64,000 nt of DNA from PALSA-894 sp963734185 (lineage in GTDB: Bacteria; Pseudomonadota; Alphaproteobacteria; Rhizobiales; Xanthobacteraceae): NCBI GenBank assembly GCA_963734185.1, contig CAVTGA010000002.1:2108001-2172000 (forward strand). Reading direction: 5' to 3'. The notes below the pieces were generated by a model, which was not told the DNA's origin, did not search any database, and saw only the letters and a list, made by a program, of their open reading frames with translations. Both the position numbers and the translations under genes were made by a program. Shown here one piece after another: positions 1 through 10,346 of the stretch (position 1 is its first letter; the number at the start of each line of letters is the position of its first letter).

Positions 1-81
1 GCCGCCGGTAACGTGTGGCTGATCGCGATCGCCGGTGCCGTCGCGCTGCTCGCAATCGTCTGCCTCAAGGGATGGGTGTGA
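1..81 (+). CDS. C-terminal fragment of a membrane protein (cut by window edge)
   Basis: Frame 1 is open from the first base to TGA at 79-81 and encodes the last 26 residues of a protein whose start lies before the window. The fragment is one hydrophobic helix (about VWLIAIAGAVALLAIVCL) ending in a short basic tail, so a C-terminal membrane anchor is likely. The stop overlaps the primase ATG as TGATG, which suggests translational coupling. Function cannot be judged from the fragment. Confidence 0.5.
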   Translation, partial: AAGNVWLIAIAGAVALLAIVCLKGWV

Positions 82-1837
82 TGCCGATCCCACAATCCTT
101 CATCGACGAGCTGCGTGTCCGGCTGCCGGTGTCGGAGGTCGTCGGCAAGCGCATCAAGCTTCGGAAGGCCGGCCGCGAATGGAAGGGGCTCTCGCCCTTC
201 AACCAGGAAAAAACCCCGTCGTTCTTCTGCAACGACCAAAAGCAGGCGTGGTTCGATTTCTCGTCCGGCCGCAACGGCACGATCTTCGACTTCGTGATGG
301 CGACCGAGGGGCTGACGTTCCCCGAGGCGGTGGAGCGCCTGGCGGGCATGGCAGGCCTGCCGATGCCGAAGCGCTCGCGCGACGAGGCCAAGGCCGAGGA
401 GCACCGCCGAACGCTGTACGAAGTCCTCGAGCTCGCCGCCAGGTTCTTCGAGCAGACGCTCGTCGCCCGCGCCGGCGTGCGCGGCCGCGGCTACTGCGCC
501 GACCGCGGCATCGACCCCGCGACGCAGATGCAGTTCCGCATCGGCTACGCGCTGGCGGAGCGCTTCGCCCTGAAAGAGGTGCTCGGTGCGCAGGGGATCA
601 CGACCGAGACCATGATCGAAGCCGGGCTGCTGGTGCACGGTGAGGACATCCCGGTGCCCTACGATCGCTTCCGCGAGCGGGTGATGTTCCCCATCACCGA
701 CCTGCGCGGCCGCATCGTCGGCTTCGGCGGCCGAGCGCTGCATCCGGACGCCAAGGCGAAGTATCTCAACTCGCCCGAGACGGCGCTCTTTCACAAGGGC
801 TCGCTGCTGTTCAACGGCGCGGCCGCTCGCAAGGCGGCGCACGAAGGCGCCAAGGTGTTCGTGGTCGAGGGCTACATCGACGCAATCGCCATGGCGAAGG
901 TGGGCTACGGCGCCACGGTGGCGCCGCTCGGCACGGCGCTGACCGAGGAGCAACTCGCCCTTCTGTGGCGCATGACGGACGAGCCGGTGGTGTGCTTCGA
1001 CGGTGACCCGGCTGGCCGGCGCGCCGCGTACCGCGCGATCGACACGGCGCTGCCGCACCTCGCCCCCGGTAAGAGCCTGATGTTCGCGGTGCTGCCGAAC
1101 GGCCGCGATCCGGACGACGTGATCCGCGGTGGCGGACGCGAGGCCATGGCGGCGGTGCTCGGCGGCGCGCGTCCGCTTGCCGACCTACTGTGGCAGCGCG
1201 AGACCGAGGCCGGTGGTTTCGAGACGCCGGAGCGCCGCGCGGCGCTCGAGGCGCGGATCGAGGGCTTGGTTGCGACCATCGTCGACCGCAAGGTGCGCCA
1301 CCACTATTCGCAGGATCTGCGCAATCGGTGCTGGCACTTGTTCAAGCCTGCGGGCAGGGCGGCCTCGCGGCGAGCGATCGCCATCACCAACGACGTGGTG
1401 AGCAGCCGCGTGGTGCGTGACGGTGCCGCGACCGAGCTTGCGATCCTGGCGGCGCTGCTGCGGTGGCCGCGGCTGATCGACGAGGATCCCGAACTCGCCG
1501 CCAGCCTCGAATTTGTCGATCCCGAGGTCGGGCTCGCGCACCAGGCGCTGCTGACCTGGGCGGCCGGTGAGGCGATGACCGACGCTCGATCGGTGCTCGC
1601 CGGCGCCGGCTTCGCCGACGTACTGGCGCGGACCGAGCTCGTGACCATCCTGCTGCCGGACGGTGACGGCTTGTCCGAGTGGTGGCAACGCGCGGTGACG
1701 CTGTCGCGCGCGCAAGCCGAACAGCGCGCGGCCGCGGCCGCGCTCCACGAAACCCCCGACGAAGAAGCGATGGACCGCCTGCGCGCCGCGAATGCGGCCC
1801 TCGAGAGCGCGCTGGCGGTGCCGGTGAAGGAGGCGAC

Positions 1838-1841
<4 letters not shown>
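81..1841 (+). CDS. dnaG: DnaG-like DNA primase (prophage)
   Basis: Primase of 586 residues that would make RNA primers at the phage fork, acting with the helicase encoded next. The N-terminal domain (about 1-95) follows the DnaG zinc-domain fold pattern (SPFNQEKTPSFF) but the usual Cys/His zinc ligands are replaced. The RNA-polymerase core follows, with a TOPRIM domain showing EGYID (about 263-267) and DGD (about 307-309), the metal-binding acidic residues. The C-terminal part is helical and is where a helicase-interaction domain would sit. ATG 81 is chosen because it overlaps the previous stop (TGATG) and starts the conserved MPIPQSFIDELR sequence. Many alphaproteobacterial DnaG proteins also have altered zinc motifs, so a host-derived origin is plausible. 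Confidence 0.93.
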
Positions 1842-3324
<1,483 letters not shown>

Positions 3325-3325
<1 letters not shown>

Positions 3326-4341
3326 TGGCCGGCGACGTCAGGATCTCGCAGCTCGACGGCAGCCTGCCGAACGTGGCGCTGATGCGGCTGGCGCACTGGC
3401 ACCGCTCGCGCGGTGACGCGGTGCACTTCTTCCGCGGCAAAGACGCGGTCAAGCGCAAGGTGTGGGAGCCGGTCTACGAGCGCGTGTACGCCAGCGCGAT
3501 CTTTCAATTCAGCGCGCCGCTGGTCGACGAGTTCCGGTGGCAATGGCCGGATGCGATCATCGGAGGGACCGGCACGACTTATCCGGTGACGGTCGAGCAG
3601 GTAACCGGCGAGGCGGTGACCGGCCTCGACTATTCGATCGACCCGACGTTCAAGCCGAGCATCGGCTTCACCCAGCGCGGATGCCGGCTGCGGTGCAAGT
3701 TCTGTGTCGTGCCGCAGAAGGAAGGCCGGCCGGCGCAGGCGCAGACGATCGCTAAAATCTGGCGCGGAAAGGGCCACCCGAAGCACATCCATCTGCTCGA
3801 CAACGACTTCTTCGCGATTGACGGGTGGTGGCAGGAGCGGATCGCGGAGATCCGCGCCGGCGGCTTCAAGGTCAGCTTCACACAGGGCATCAACGTCCGA
3901 AAGGTGACCGACGAAGTCGCCGCTGCGCTGGCCGGCGTCGAGTATCGCGACAACACGTTCCAGCGGCGCAGGCTCTACACGGCCTGGGACAATCTCGGCG
4001 ACGAGCGCGTGTTCTTCGACGGTGTCGACACGCTAGAGCGCGCCGGTGTGCCGCCGGCGCACCTGATGGCGTTCATGCTTGTCGGCTTCGATCCGAAGGA
4101 GACATGGGAACGCATCTTCCATCGGGTCGACCGCATGATCGCGCGCGGCATCCTTCCGTATCCGATGATCTACGGCGACAAGCGGCGTCCGCCGGCGCAG
4201 CGAACCGACGGCAGCTTGAGCGCCAGGCTCGCCACCAAGACGCTCGGTGATTTTCAGCGCTGGGTCGTGACCGGGCTCTATCGGTCAATTCCTTTCCACC
4301 TCTACGACGTCAACACGCGCAAGCCGAGGGCAGCAGCATGA
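3325..4341 (+). CDS. Radical SAM enzyme with N-terminal Rossmann/B12-binding-like region
   Basis: A 338-residue protein with the radical SAM cluster motif CxxxCxxC (Cys120, Cys124, Cys127), which binds a [4Fe-4S] cluster and cleaves S-adenosylmethionine to make a 5-prime-deoxyadenosyl radical. The N-terminus (PNVALMRLAHWHRSRGDAV, about 15-33) resembles the cobalamin-binding-type Rossmann region of the B12 radical SAM superfamily, though no DxHxxG B12 signature is visible. Its start overlaps the helicase stop (TGATG) and its stop overlaps the next gene, so it is co-translated with replication genes. DNA or nucleotide modification is a reasonable guess; the substrate is unknown. Confidence 0.85.
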
Positions 4342-4658
4342 CCGGACATCGAGTCGTTCGACCAGCACGTCCGGACAACCAGGCATGCCTTCATTGCGTC
4401 CTCCATCGCGGCATCGAGCGGTGGGTCGCGAAATACGGTGAGCGCAACGCGGCCGGTGTGCCGATCGCCGACATGGGCGAGATCATCGTGAAGATCGCCG
4501 AGGTCATGGCCGATCTCGTCTACACGGCGGACGAGCCTGGAACGATCGCGCAGTTCGAGGCCTATGCGCGCCAATGTCTCGAGGCGGGTTTTAAGCACGC
4601 GGCGACCGGTGAATTGGTCGAGGTGAGCACCGGCTCGCGGCAGCAAGGAGTGCACTGA
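4338..4658 (+). CDS. Hypothetical phage protein (106 aa)
   Basis: No family recognised. The gene overlaps the radical SAM stop (ATGA) and ends just before the next start. The N-terminal region has a Cys pair (CLHC, about 17-20), and the middle is acidic and helical (IADMGEIIVKIAEVMADLVY). It belongs to the same rightward early operon as primase and helicase. Confidence 0.75.
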   Translation: MTGHRVVRPARPDNQACLHCVLHRGIERWVAKYGERNAAGVPIADMGEIIVKIAEVMADLVYTADEPGTIAQFEAYARQCLEAGFKHAATGELVEVSTGSRQQGVH

Positions 4659-4659
4659 G

Positions 4660-5169
4660 ATGCTGACCGACGAAATGATGCAGGAAATCTCGGCGCGGCT
4701 CGACAACCCGCTCGCGCGGCCGCCGGTGCCGCTGTTCGTGTTCCGGCGCTTTGTCGAGCCGATCTTCTGCGGCACCAAGCTGCAGGTTCTCGTGCCCGGC
4801 CGGAAAATCCCGGTGCCATGGAAGAACGAGCGCTTCACCCTCTACTACCGGGACGATGACGAGGAGCGCACGCACCACGTCATTGCCGACGGCATCGCGA
4901 CCGAATCCGATGTGGTGATGTGCTATCTGGAACGCGAACACCCCTCGGTCGAGCTCGCGTATCGGTATTGGGACGGTGAGTCAGATTGCGGCGAGATCCT
5001 GCGCTCGCCGCTCGAGCTCGACCGGTTCGCCCAAATGGAAGGCTTCCGGGACTGGCGCGCGCTGGTGCGCCATAGCCGCAAGGGTGAGCGCGAGACGCTT
5101 TGGGCGAAGCGCGTCACGTGGACGACACTGACGCTCCTGCCGGGTGGGGCGCAGGATGCGCAGCGATGA
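4660..5169 (+). CDS. Hypothetical phage protein, possibly ASCH-like
   Basis: A 169-residue protein. The early region (FVEPIFCGTKLQVL, about 26-39) resembles the F-x-I-x-x-GxKxxT opening of ASCH/PUA-like RNA-binding domains, and the later LDRFAQMEGFRDWRAL (about 121-136) resembles the closing helix of that family. This assignment is by pattern only. The gene sits between two small unknown genes of the replication operon, with the downstream start overlapping its stop. If not ASCH-like it is an unclassified phage early protein. Confidence 0.7.
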   Translation: MLTDEMMQEISARLDNPLARPPVPLFVFRRFVEPIFCGTKLQVLVPGRKIPVPWKNERFTLYYRDDDEERTHHVIADGIATESDVVMCYLEREHPSVELAYRYWDGESDCGEILRSPLELDRFAQMEGFRDWRALVRHSRKGERETLWAKRVTWTTLTLLPGGAQDAQR

Positions 5170-5399
5170 ACGGTCAACGCGCGCGGGTCATGAAGCTGCT
5201 GTCGGTGGTGAACGGCAGCGGGCTGTCGGCCGCCGAGATCGGCGACATTTGCGGCATCGGAAGCGCCGACCTCGATCCGCTGCTGCTGCGGCTGATTAGG
5301 CACCAGCGGGTCAAGGGCTTTTGGGACGGTGAGCGCATCGCACGACGGCGGCTCTATCGGCTCGGACCGAAGGCGGAGGACGAGGCCGCACAGGCATGA
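5166..5399 (+). CDS. Small winged-helix-like protein (77 aa)
   Basis: Start ATG 5166 is chosen because it overlaps the previous stop (ATGA). A longer upstream reading would run through the neighbouring gene. The sequence MNGQRARVMKLLSVVNGSGLSAAEIGDI continues into LDPLLLRLIRHQRVKG, the helix-turn-helix plus wing pattern of short winged-helix DNA-binding domains. It is the last gene of the rightward early operon and converges on the leftward block. A regulatory role is inferred, not shown. Confidence 0.65.
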   Translation: MNGQRARVMKLLSVVNGSGLSAAEIGDICGIGSADLDPLLLRLIRHQRVKGFWDGERIARRRLYRLGPKAEDEAAQA

Positions 5400-5425
5400 A
5401 GGTGCGCGCCGAACTGACGTGACCT

Positions 5426-5749
5426 CTACTTGCGCTTCGCGGTGAGGCACCGCGCCACGTCCTCGGCGGCGAGCCGCAGCATGGTCTTGGCGCGATCGTC
5501 GAGCTTCCCGACCAAGTCGGCCGACCACGGGGGCAGCTTGAAGAACGCGGCGGTGAGGCCGAGCAGCTCGAGATCGTTCATGTTGATGGAGCCGCGGTTG
5601 CGTCCGCCGGCTGCTTGGCGGCTCAACCCGACGCGCTCGCCGGCCTCGGCGACCTGTTTCCGGTTGAGGCCCATGGCCTCGACCCACGAGGCAAACGGCG
5701 TCGCGGGAATATTTTCGGGAATATTCTTCGCTCGTTTTGTCTTGGCCAT
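5426..5749 (-). CDS. Helix-turn-helix phage protein (107 aa)
   Basis: The centre of the protein (WVEAMGLNRKQVAEAG followed by VGLSRQAAGG, about 22-48) has the spacing of a Cro/XRE-type helix-turn-helix. The rest is helical and lysine-rich at both ends. It is the most downstream gene of the leftward early block and converges with the rightward operon; 26 bp separate the two stops and no terminator is visible there. DNA binding is inferred from the pattern only. Confidence 0.65.
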   Translation of the reverse strand: MAKTKRAKNIPENIPATPFASWVEAMGLNRKQVAEAGERVGLSRQAAGGRNRGSINMNDLELLGLTAAFFKLPPWSADLVGKLDDRAKTMLRLAAEDVARCLTAKRK

Positions 5750-5767
5750 CTGATGCGTTCCAATGGG

Positions 5768-5986
5768 TTAGGCGGTGCCGGGGACGATCCAAACGCAGTC
5801 GGACGGTCCGACCGGCTCTAGGCCGCAGAAGCTGTCCGGTGCGGTGTAGATCACGCGCCCGTTCACACGGTGCACGTAGTGCGGCCAGCGCTCGCGCGGA
5901 AAGAGCGGCATCGTATAGCCCACGAGCAGCGGGCTCTCGAAGATCATCCGTGCGGTGGCGTCGTCGATCGAGGCCTGTAGCGCCAT
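5768..5986 (-). CDS. Hypothetical phage protein (72 aa)
   Basis: ATG 5986 is preceded by a GGGAG ribosome binding site; longer upstream reading in this frame would run inside the ligase-ATPase gene. The product is rich in aromatic residues (LFPRERWPHYVHRVNGRVIY) and has no membrane segment or known motif. It lies 23 bp downstream of the ligase-HerA fusion and is probably co-transcribed with it. Confidence 0.65.
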   Translation of the reverse strand: MALQASIDDATARMIFESPLLVGYTMPLFPRERWPHYVHRVNGRVIYTAPDSFCGLEPVGPSDCVWIVPGTA

Positions 5987-6009
5987 GTCATTTTCTCCCT
6001 TGGCCCCGG

Positions 6010-8163
6010 TCAGGAGGCACTCGCGGCAATGCCGCCGGTGAGCCTCGCCCACCATGATGGCTTGCCGGCCGGTGCTGCAGCCGCCGTCGGTGCCGGCGGA
6101 GCCGGTGGAATTTCTCCCTTGGCCTGCAGCCGCGCCAGGAACATGGCGAACTGTTCCTCGCGCGTGCCGTTGTGAGCATAGCGCGGGTGCAGCGGGTCGG
6201 CGCGCAGAACGGCATCGCGCTCGAAGTCGGACACCGGGCCGATCTGCGCTGCCGGCGGAACGATCTTCACCCGCCGCACGTGGCCCGGCACGCCGCCGCC
6301 TTCCAGCGTCGAGACCATGGCCTCGCCGGTGCCGAGCTCGAGCACGGTGTCCTCGATATGCCGCCGGCCGGTGGCCTCGGTCATGCCGTCCGGTGTCCGG
6401 AAGCCTTCCGAGATCGCGCGCAGGGTACGGCGATCCTTCGGGGTGAACACGCGCAGCGCGTGCTGCACGCGGTTGCCGAGCTGCGCGGAGACCGCGTCGG
6501 GTACGTCGCGCGGTGACTGTGTGACGAAATACACCCCGACGCCCTTCGAGCGGATCAGCCGCACCACCCGTTCGATGGTCTCCATCAGCCGCGGTGTCGC
6601 CTCGGCGAACAGCAGGTGCGCCTCGTCGAAGAAGAACACCAGCTTCGGCTTGTCCAGGTCGCCGGCCTCGGGCAGCGCGTTGAACAGCGATGCGAGCAGC
6701 CAGAGCAGGAAGGTGCCGTAGAGCCGCGGCGTGTCCATCAGCCGGTCGGCATGCAGCAGGTTCACCACTCCATAGCCGCGGTGGTCGGTGCGCATGAAAT
6801 CGGTGATGGTGAGCGCTGGCTCGCCGAACAGGTTGTGGCCGCCCTGCGCCTCGAGGACGAGGCATGCGCGTTGGATCGTGGCGATCGACGCGGTGGCGAT
6901 GTTGCCAAACCGCGCCTTGATGTCGTCGGCATGGTCCGGCATCAGCGAGAGGCGCGCGCGCAGGTCGTGCAGGTCGCGCATCGGCACGTCCTCGCCCCAC
7001 GGTGACCAGCGGAAGGCGATGTTGAGCACGCCTTCCTGGGTTTCATTGAGTTGCAGCATGCGGGCGAGCAGCAGCGGCCCCATCTCGTGCACGCTGGTGC
7101 GGATCGGCATGCCCATCTCGCCCCACAGGTCCCAAAACGATACCGGGAATTTCTCTGGGGTGCGCAGGATCCCGAGCGCGGCCGCCCGGTCAGCGGCAGG
7201 CCCATGGATCGCGCCCTCGGCCGCGAGGCCTGACAGGTCGCCTTTGATGTCCGCGGCGAACACCGGCACGCCGGCGCGGGAAAACTCCTCGGCCAGGCGC
7301 TGCAGGGTCACGGTCTTGCCGGTGCCGGTGGCGCCGGTGACGAGGCCGTGGCGGTTGGCGAGCCGCAGAGGCAGCGCGACCGGTGCGCCGGTGGCGTCGT
7401 AGCCGATGGTGATGGCATTCGCCGGTGCTGGCTGCGGTGCGGCCGGTGTCCGGTGCCCGATAATATTTCCGGCCTCGATCGAGGACGAAGAAATTATCGT
7501 CGGTGCCGGCGGCGCCTTGTCGGGGCGCTCGCGCAAGAAGCGCGGGCTGCGGAACTTGCCCCTCTTGGTCAGTTCGGTGCACTCGACCTCGATCACGGTG
7601 CCGATGCGCGCCTCGCGCTCGCGCCACCACGTCGCGAGCTCGACATCGGAGAAGCCGGCGCTGACATTGCCGCGCGGTGTCGCGACCGCACCCATGCGCC
7701 CTGCGTTCCGGCCGGTGCCCGGCAGGATGGCGGTGACCGGCACGTCGTAGGTTTCGCTCGGCTTGACCTTGAGCCAGGTGGTGCCCTGGCGCAGCACCAG
7801 GCCCTCGAAGCCCAAGCCGCGCGCCTCGGTCAGCAGACGGCTGATGGATTCCGGTGTCGGATCGGTGACGGTGGCGACGACCAGCCGCGGGTCGGGCGGG
7901 TCGAGCAGGTAGAGCGCGCTCGCCGGCACGGGCACGGTGCCCTTGCTGCGCACCGCGGCGATCGTCGCCTCGAACGAGCCGAGATAGACCTCCACGTCGC
8001 GCATGCCGGCGGTGGGCAGGTGCTGCGCGAGGTTGTTGAGCGCCTTGCCGGCGCGGCTGACGGCGCCGCTCGGTGTCATCAGCGCGCGCACGCCGTCGAG
8101 CTTGTAGGTGGCCAGCCAGGCGCCGGTGAGTGCGTTGCCGTTCCAGGCGGTCGGTGCGGTCAT
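6010..8163 (-). CDS. Fusion of ATP-dependent DNA ligase and HerA/YjgR (DUF853)-type ATPase
   Basis: One uninterrupted 717-residue protein with two enzymatic halves. Residues about 1-215 form a compact ATP-dependent DNA ligase: motif I KLDG (Lys21 the predicted adenylated lysine, with Arg26), SRAGK (36-40), motif III DVEVYL, motif IV EGLVLR (120-125), motif V LKVKP (131-135) and an OB-like region to RGKFRSPRFLRERP. A proline/alanine/serine linker (about 216-250) leads to a HerA-type translocase: Walker A GATGTGKT (277-284), DIKGDLSG (305-312), Walker B VFFFDEAH (509-516) and FVTQSPRDVP (546-555). The C-terminus is proline/alanine-rich. The start overlaps the upstream stop (ATGA). Expected role is nick sealing coupled to DNA translocation in replication, recombination or DNA processing; the coupling is inference. 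Confidence 0.92.
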   Translation of the reverse strand: MTAPTAWNGNALTGAWLATYKLDGVRALMTPSGAVSRAGKALNNLAQHLPTAGMRDVEVYLGSFEATIAAVRSKGTVPVPASALYLLDPPDPRLVVATVTDPTPESISRLLTEARGLGFEGLVLRQGTTWLKVKPSETYDVPVTAILPGTGRNAGRMGAVATPRGNVSAGFSDVELATWWREREARIGTVIEVECTELTKRGKFRSPRFLRERPDKAPPAPTIISSSSIEAGNIIGHRTPAAPQPAPANAITIGYDATGAPVALPLRLANRHGLVTGATGTGKTVTLQRLAEEFSRAGVPVFAADIKGDLSGLAAEGAIHGPAADRAAALGILRTPEKFPVSFWDLWGEMGMPIRTSVHEMGPLLLARMLQLNETQEGVLNIAFRWSPWGEDVPMRDLHDLRARLSLMPDHADDIKARFGNIATASIATIQRACLVLEAQGGHNLFGEPALTITDFMRTDHRGYGVVNLLHADRLMDTPRLYGTFLLWLLASLFNALPEAGDLDKPKLVFFFDEAHLLFAEATPRLMETIERVVRLIRSKGVGVYFVTQSPRDVPDAVSAQLGNRVQHALRVFTPKDRRTLRAISEGFRTPDGMTEATGRRHIEDTVLELGTGEAMVSTLEGGGVPGHVRRVKIVPPAAQIGPVSDFERDAVLRADPLHPRYAHNGTREEQFAMFLARLQAKGEIPPAPPAPTAAAAPAGKPSWWARLTGGIAASAS

Positions 8164-8702
8164 TGCTGTCTCTCCGCGTCGGTGATGATGCCGAGCAGTT
8201 CTTCCCGCATTTCGAGCAGCCGTCCGACCAGGGGCCTGGTGTCGCGTTTTGGTGCCCCGTCGTGGGCTTGCCGATAGGTTGCGACCAGCGCGAGCAGATC
8301 GTCGAATCCACCATGGATGTCGCGCAGTGCCGTCACGACCGCGGGCTCGCGATGGTCGCGAGCTTCCGCCATAAGGATGCAGGCCGCGACCGCGTTAAGG
8401 TGTGGCCCGCTCACCCGGTCCATCCGCTGCCATACTTGGCCGTTCGCGAGTTCGTCGGCGAGCCAGGCAAAGTCGGTGGCAAAAAGGATGGCATGCAGCA
8501 GGATGCGCTCACCCGAGCTTGCGACGCCATCGCAGCGCCGCGCGGCGTCGACGAATGCCCCGCGCTTTTGCTTGTCGTTGTAGTCGACGATCAGGGCGCG
8601 GAGGGTGCGCCAACTACTGGCGGCGCTGAGAAACTCCTCAAAGCCGAGCTTACGGAACATGTCCTGTGCGGGATCGCCCGCTTTGAATGCGTCGAAGTGC
8701 AT
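8160..8702 (-). CDS. Hypothetical phage early protein (180 aa)
   Basis: Start 8702 (MHFDAFKAGD) is preceded by AGGAGG. An ATG 27 bases upstream at 8729 lies inside the 8723-8739 palindrome and is rejected as the start. The protein is helical, with no recognised domain. It is the first gene of a leftward block and overlaps the ligase-ATPase start by four bases, so the two are likely coupled and may work together. Confidence 0.75.
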   Translation of the reverse strand: MHFDAFKAGDPAQDMFRKLGFEEFLSAASSWRTLRALIVDYNDKQKRGAFVDAARRCDGVASSGERILLHAILFATDFAWLADELANGQVWQRMDRVSGPHLNAVAACILMAEARDHREPAVVTALRDIHGGFDDLLALVATYRQAHDGAPKRDTRPLVGRLLEMREELLGIITDAERQQ

Positions 8703-8722
8703 GGTGGTCCTCCTGTTCTTCC

Positions 8723-8739
8723 CCCGCATGATCGCGGGC
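8723..8739 (-). repeat. Start-associated palindrome, copy 1
   Basis: CCCGCATGATCGCGGGC on the plus strand; arms CCCGC/GCGGG around a six-base centre. It lies 20 bases upstream of the ATG at 8702, between that start and the stop of the next gene. It is followed on the right by GTGTTG and TCAGTCAG, as in copy 2. Confidence 0.9.
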
Positions 8740-8746
8740 GGTGTTG

Positions 8747-9334
8747 TCAGTCAGTCTCGGTGTCCTCGCGTTGGCCGGGCTTCGGCATGCCCGAGCGGCT
8801 CTTGATGATGGGGCGGTAGTCGGCCGCCCACGCTTCGCGTGCGGCCGGGCTGTCGGCGGTTGCCTTCTCGGTAAGGAAGCGCTGGTAGGGCGCGTCCAGC
8901 AGGTCCATGACCTCGGGCCGGTGACCGGAAACCATCCAGGCATCCAGGAGGCGCGCGGTGAACATGCGGTGCGCCGAATTGTAGCGCATCCACTCGTACA
9001 GCGCCGGCTCGTAGTCCTTGAACGTGCCGTCATTCGGGAACGCGATCAGGAACGCCGGTGGTGGTCGCTGCAGCGCAGCGTCGAGCTCGGCGTTGACCTT
9101 CGCGAGCAATCCCTCGAGGAGCGCAGCGTGACCCTCATAGGTGAACCACGTGCGATTGCGCTCGAGCTTGCGGACCTCGTCGTCGTTGATGCCGAGCATG
9201 GCACCGACCTGCTCGCGGCTATAGCCGAGCAGTTCCCGCATCGCTCGCAGGTCCGTCGGTGTGGGCATCCTCGACCGCGCTCCGGTGGCGGTGCGACTAT
9301 CGGCGACCGGCGCGGTGGCGGCAAGGCGGGTCAT
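8747..9334 (-). CDS. XRE-type helix-turn-helix protein (195 aa)
   Basis: Residues about 29-60 (LRAMRELLGYSREQVGAMLG, then DDEVRKLERN) form a Cro/C1-type helix-turn-helix. The remainder is helical and mixed-charge, ending in an acidic tail. Start ATG 9334 overlaps the stop of the upstream frame-broken gene (ATGA), which supports this start over the far-upstream alternative at 9520. It could be a regulator of the early block; whether it is a repressor cannot be told. It lacks the dimerisation or protease domain typical of a large CI repressor. Confidence 0.75.
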   Translation of the reverse strand: MTRLAATAPVADSRTATGARSRMPTPTDLRAMRELLGYSREQVGAMLGINDDEVRKLERNRTWFTYEGHAALLEGLLAKVNAELDAALQRPPPAFLIAFPNDGTFKDYEPALYEWMRYNSAHRMFTARLLDAWMVSGHRPEVMDLLDAPYQRFLTEKATADSPAAREAWAADYRPIIKSRSGMPKPGQREDTETD

Positions 9335-9586
9335 GGCGTGGTCCTCGGAGCGAGCATTTCCCGCACGACGATCGGCACGGTGGGGTCGACGTGCTTGCCG
9401 ATGTTCTGCAGCGCCATGGCGAAGCCGGTGGCGATGATGACACCACCGAGCGGATCGTTTCCGTGTGCCTTCATGACGGCCGCCGCGGCTTGAATGAGCG
9501 CGCCGCACAGTTCCGCGCACGCTTCGACGACGATGGTTTCCTCATAGCGCGAGCTCGGTGGTCGAGGGGGGGGGGGTCGGGTTCAT
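9331..9586 (-). pseudogene. Small gene disrupted at a run of 11 G (frameshift or variable tract)
   Basis: ATG 9586 (with GAGGG upstream, 10 bp after the previous stop) opens MNPTPPP and then, because of the run of 11 G at 9566-9576, stops after 14 residues at 9542-9544. If one G is removed the frame continues for 84 residues: a proline-rich start, then EETIVVEACAELCGALIQ, VMKAHGNDPLGGVIIATG and REMLAPRTTP, ending at 9331 where the TGA overlaps the next ATG. The coherent downstream frame and perfect coupling show a real gene. The break is either a sequencing error, a slippage-variable tract or true decay. Confidence 0.7.
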
Positions 9587-9596
9587 TTTGGCGCCC

Positions 9597-10346
9597 TCAC
9601 GACCAGTACGCGCTGCAGGAGCCGCGCGGTGTGTCGACTTGGTGCCAAGTGCCGCGGAAGGCCGGGCCGGCGTTGCCCACCGGCCAAGTGTGCGTGCGCA
9701 GCGTCAACCAATCATGCCACCGGACAATCCTGACCGTCTGACGTTCCAGATCGGGATAGGTTCGGTGCAACAGCCGCTCAATCCTCCGCAGCCTGTTGCC
9801 ACACTCGTGAGCGGTTGCCCATACATGGCACCAGCCATAGCGCCAGAACTCCGGAGCGTGCTTTTCGAAGTGCCAGGCGCCCGCCATCAACTCGTTTAAG
9901 CGATCGCTGTGCGGATAGTCGAAAGACCAATGCTCCGAGCGCGTCCAAAAGATCGTCCAGATCGCCGGCATCGTCGTCGGTAGACTATGGTCGTAGGACA
10001 GCCCTTCGTCGGCGCCGAGCCGGCCGGTGAAGTCGACCGAGACGCCGTAGCGGATCAGGTCGATGTCGTTCGCATCGAAGCGTTCTAGGTCAGGACGGCG
10101 TCGAGCGATCCGTCGCGATGTGAAGTCCGCCCGCTTGAGACCATAGGTGTTGATGGCGGGGTTGCCGCTCCGGCGGTACAACCCTCTGCCACAGACGCCG
10201 CGGTGGTCGACTTTCACCACCATCTCCTCTCCCCACCCGCCGTCCTCGCGGATCACGAGCACGCAGGTCGGTGGGTATTTCGTGCTGCGCGACCGCAGCT
10301 CGAACACGCGCCCGACCGCGACTTGGTCCTGCCATCTTTCCTTCAT
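9597..10346 (-). CDS. Hypothetical phage early protein (249 aa)
   Basis: Rich in Trp, Arg, His and Tyr (FWTRSEHWSFDYPHSDRL; FWRYGWCHVWATAHECGNR), with no family recognised. The start overlaps the upstream gene stop (10343-10346), so it is translationally coupled to the 79-residue protein before it. No signal peptide or membrane segment is seen. Confidence 0.75.
   Translation of the reverse strand: MKERWQDQVAVGRVFELRSRSTKYPPTCVLVIREDGGWGEEMVVKVDHRGVCGRGLYRRSGNPAINTYGLKRADFTSRRIARRRPDLERFDANDIDLIRYGVSVDFTGRLGADEGLSYDHSLPTTMPAIWTIFWTRSEHWSFDYPHSDRLNELMAGAWHFEKHAPEFWRYGWCHVWATAHECGNRLRRIERLLHRTYPDLERQTVRIVRWHDWLTLRTHTWPVGNAGPAFRGTWHQVDTPRGSCSAYWS

Noticed and set aside
8703..8729. Start at 8729 for the 180-residue protein
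   Set aside because: That ATG falls inside the start-associated palindrome; the AGGAGG just before 8702 indicates the downstream start.
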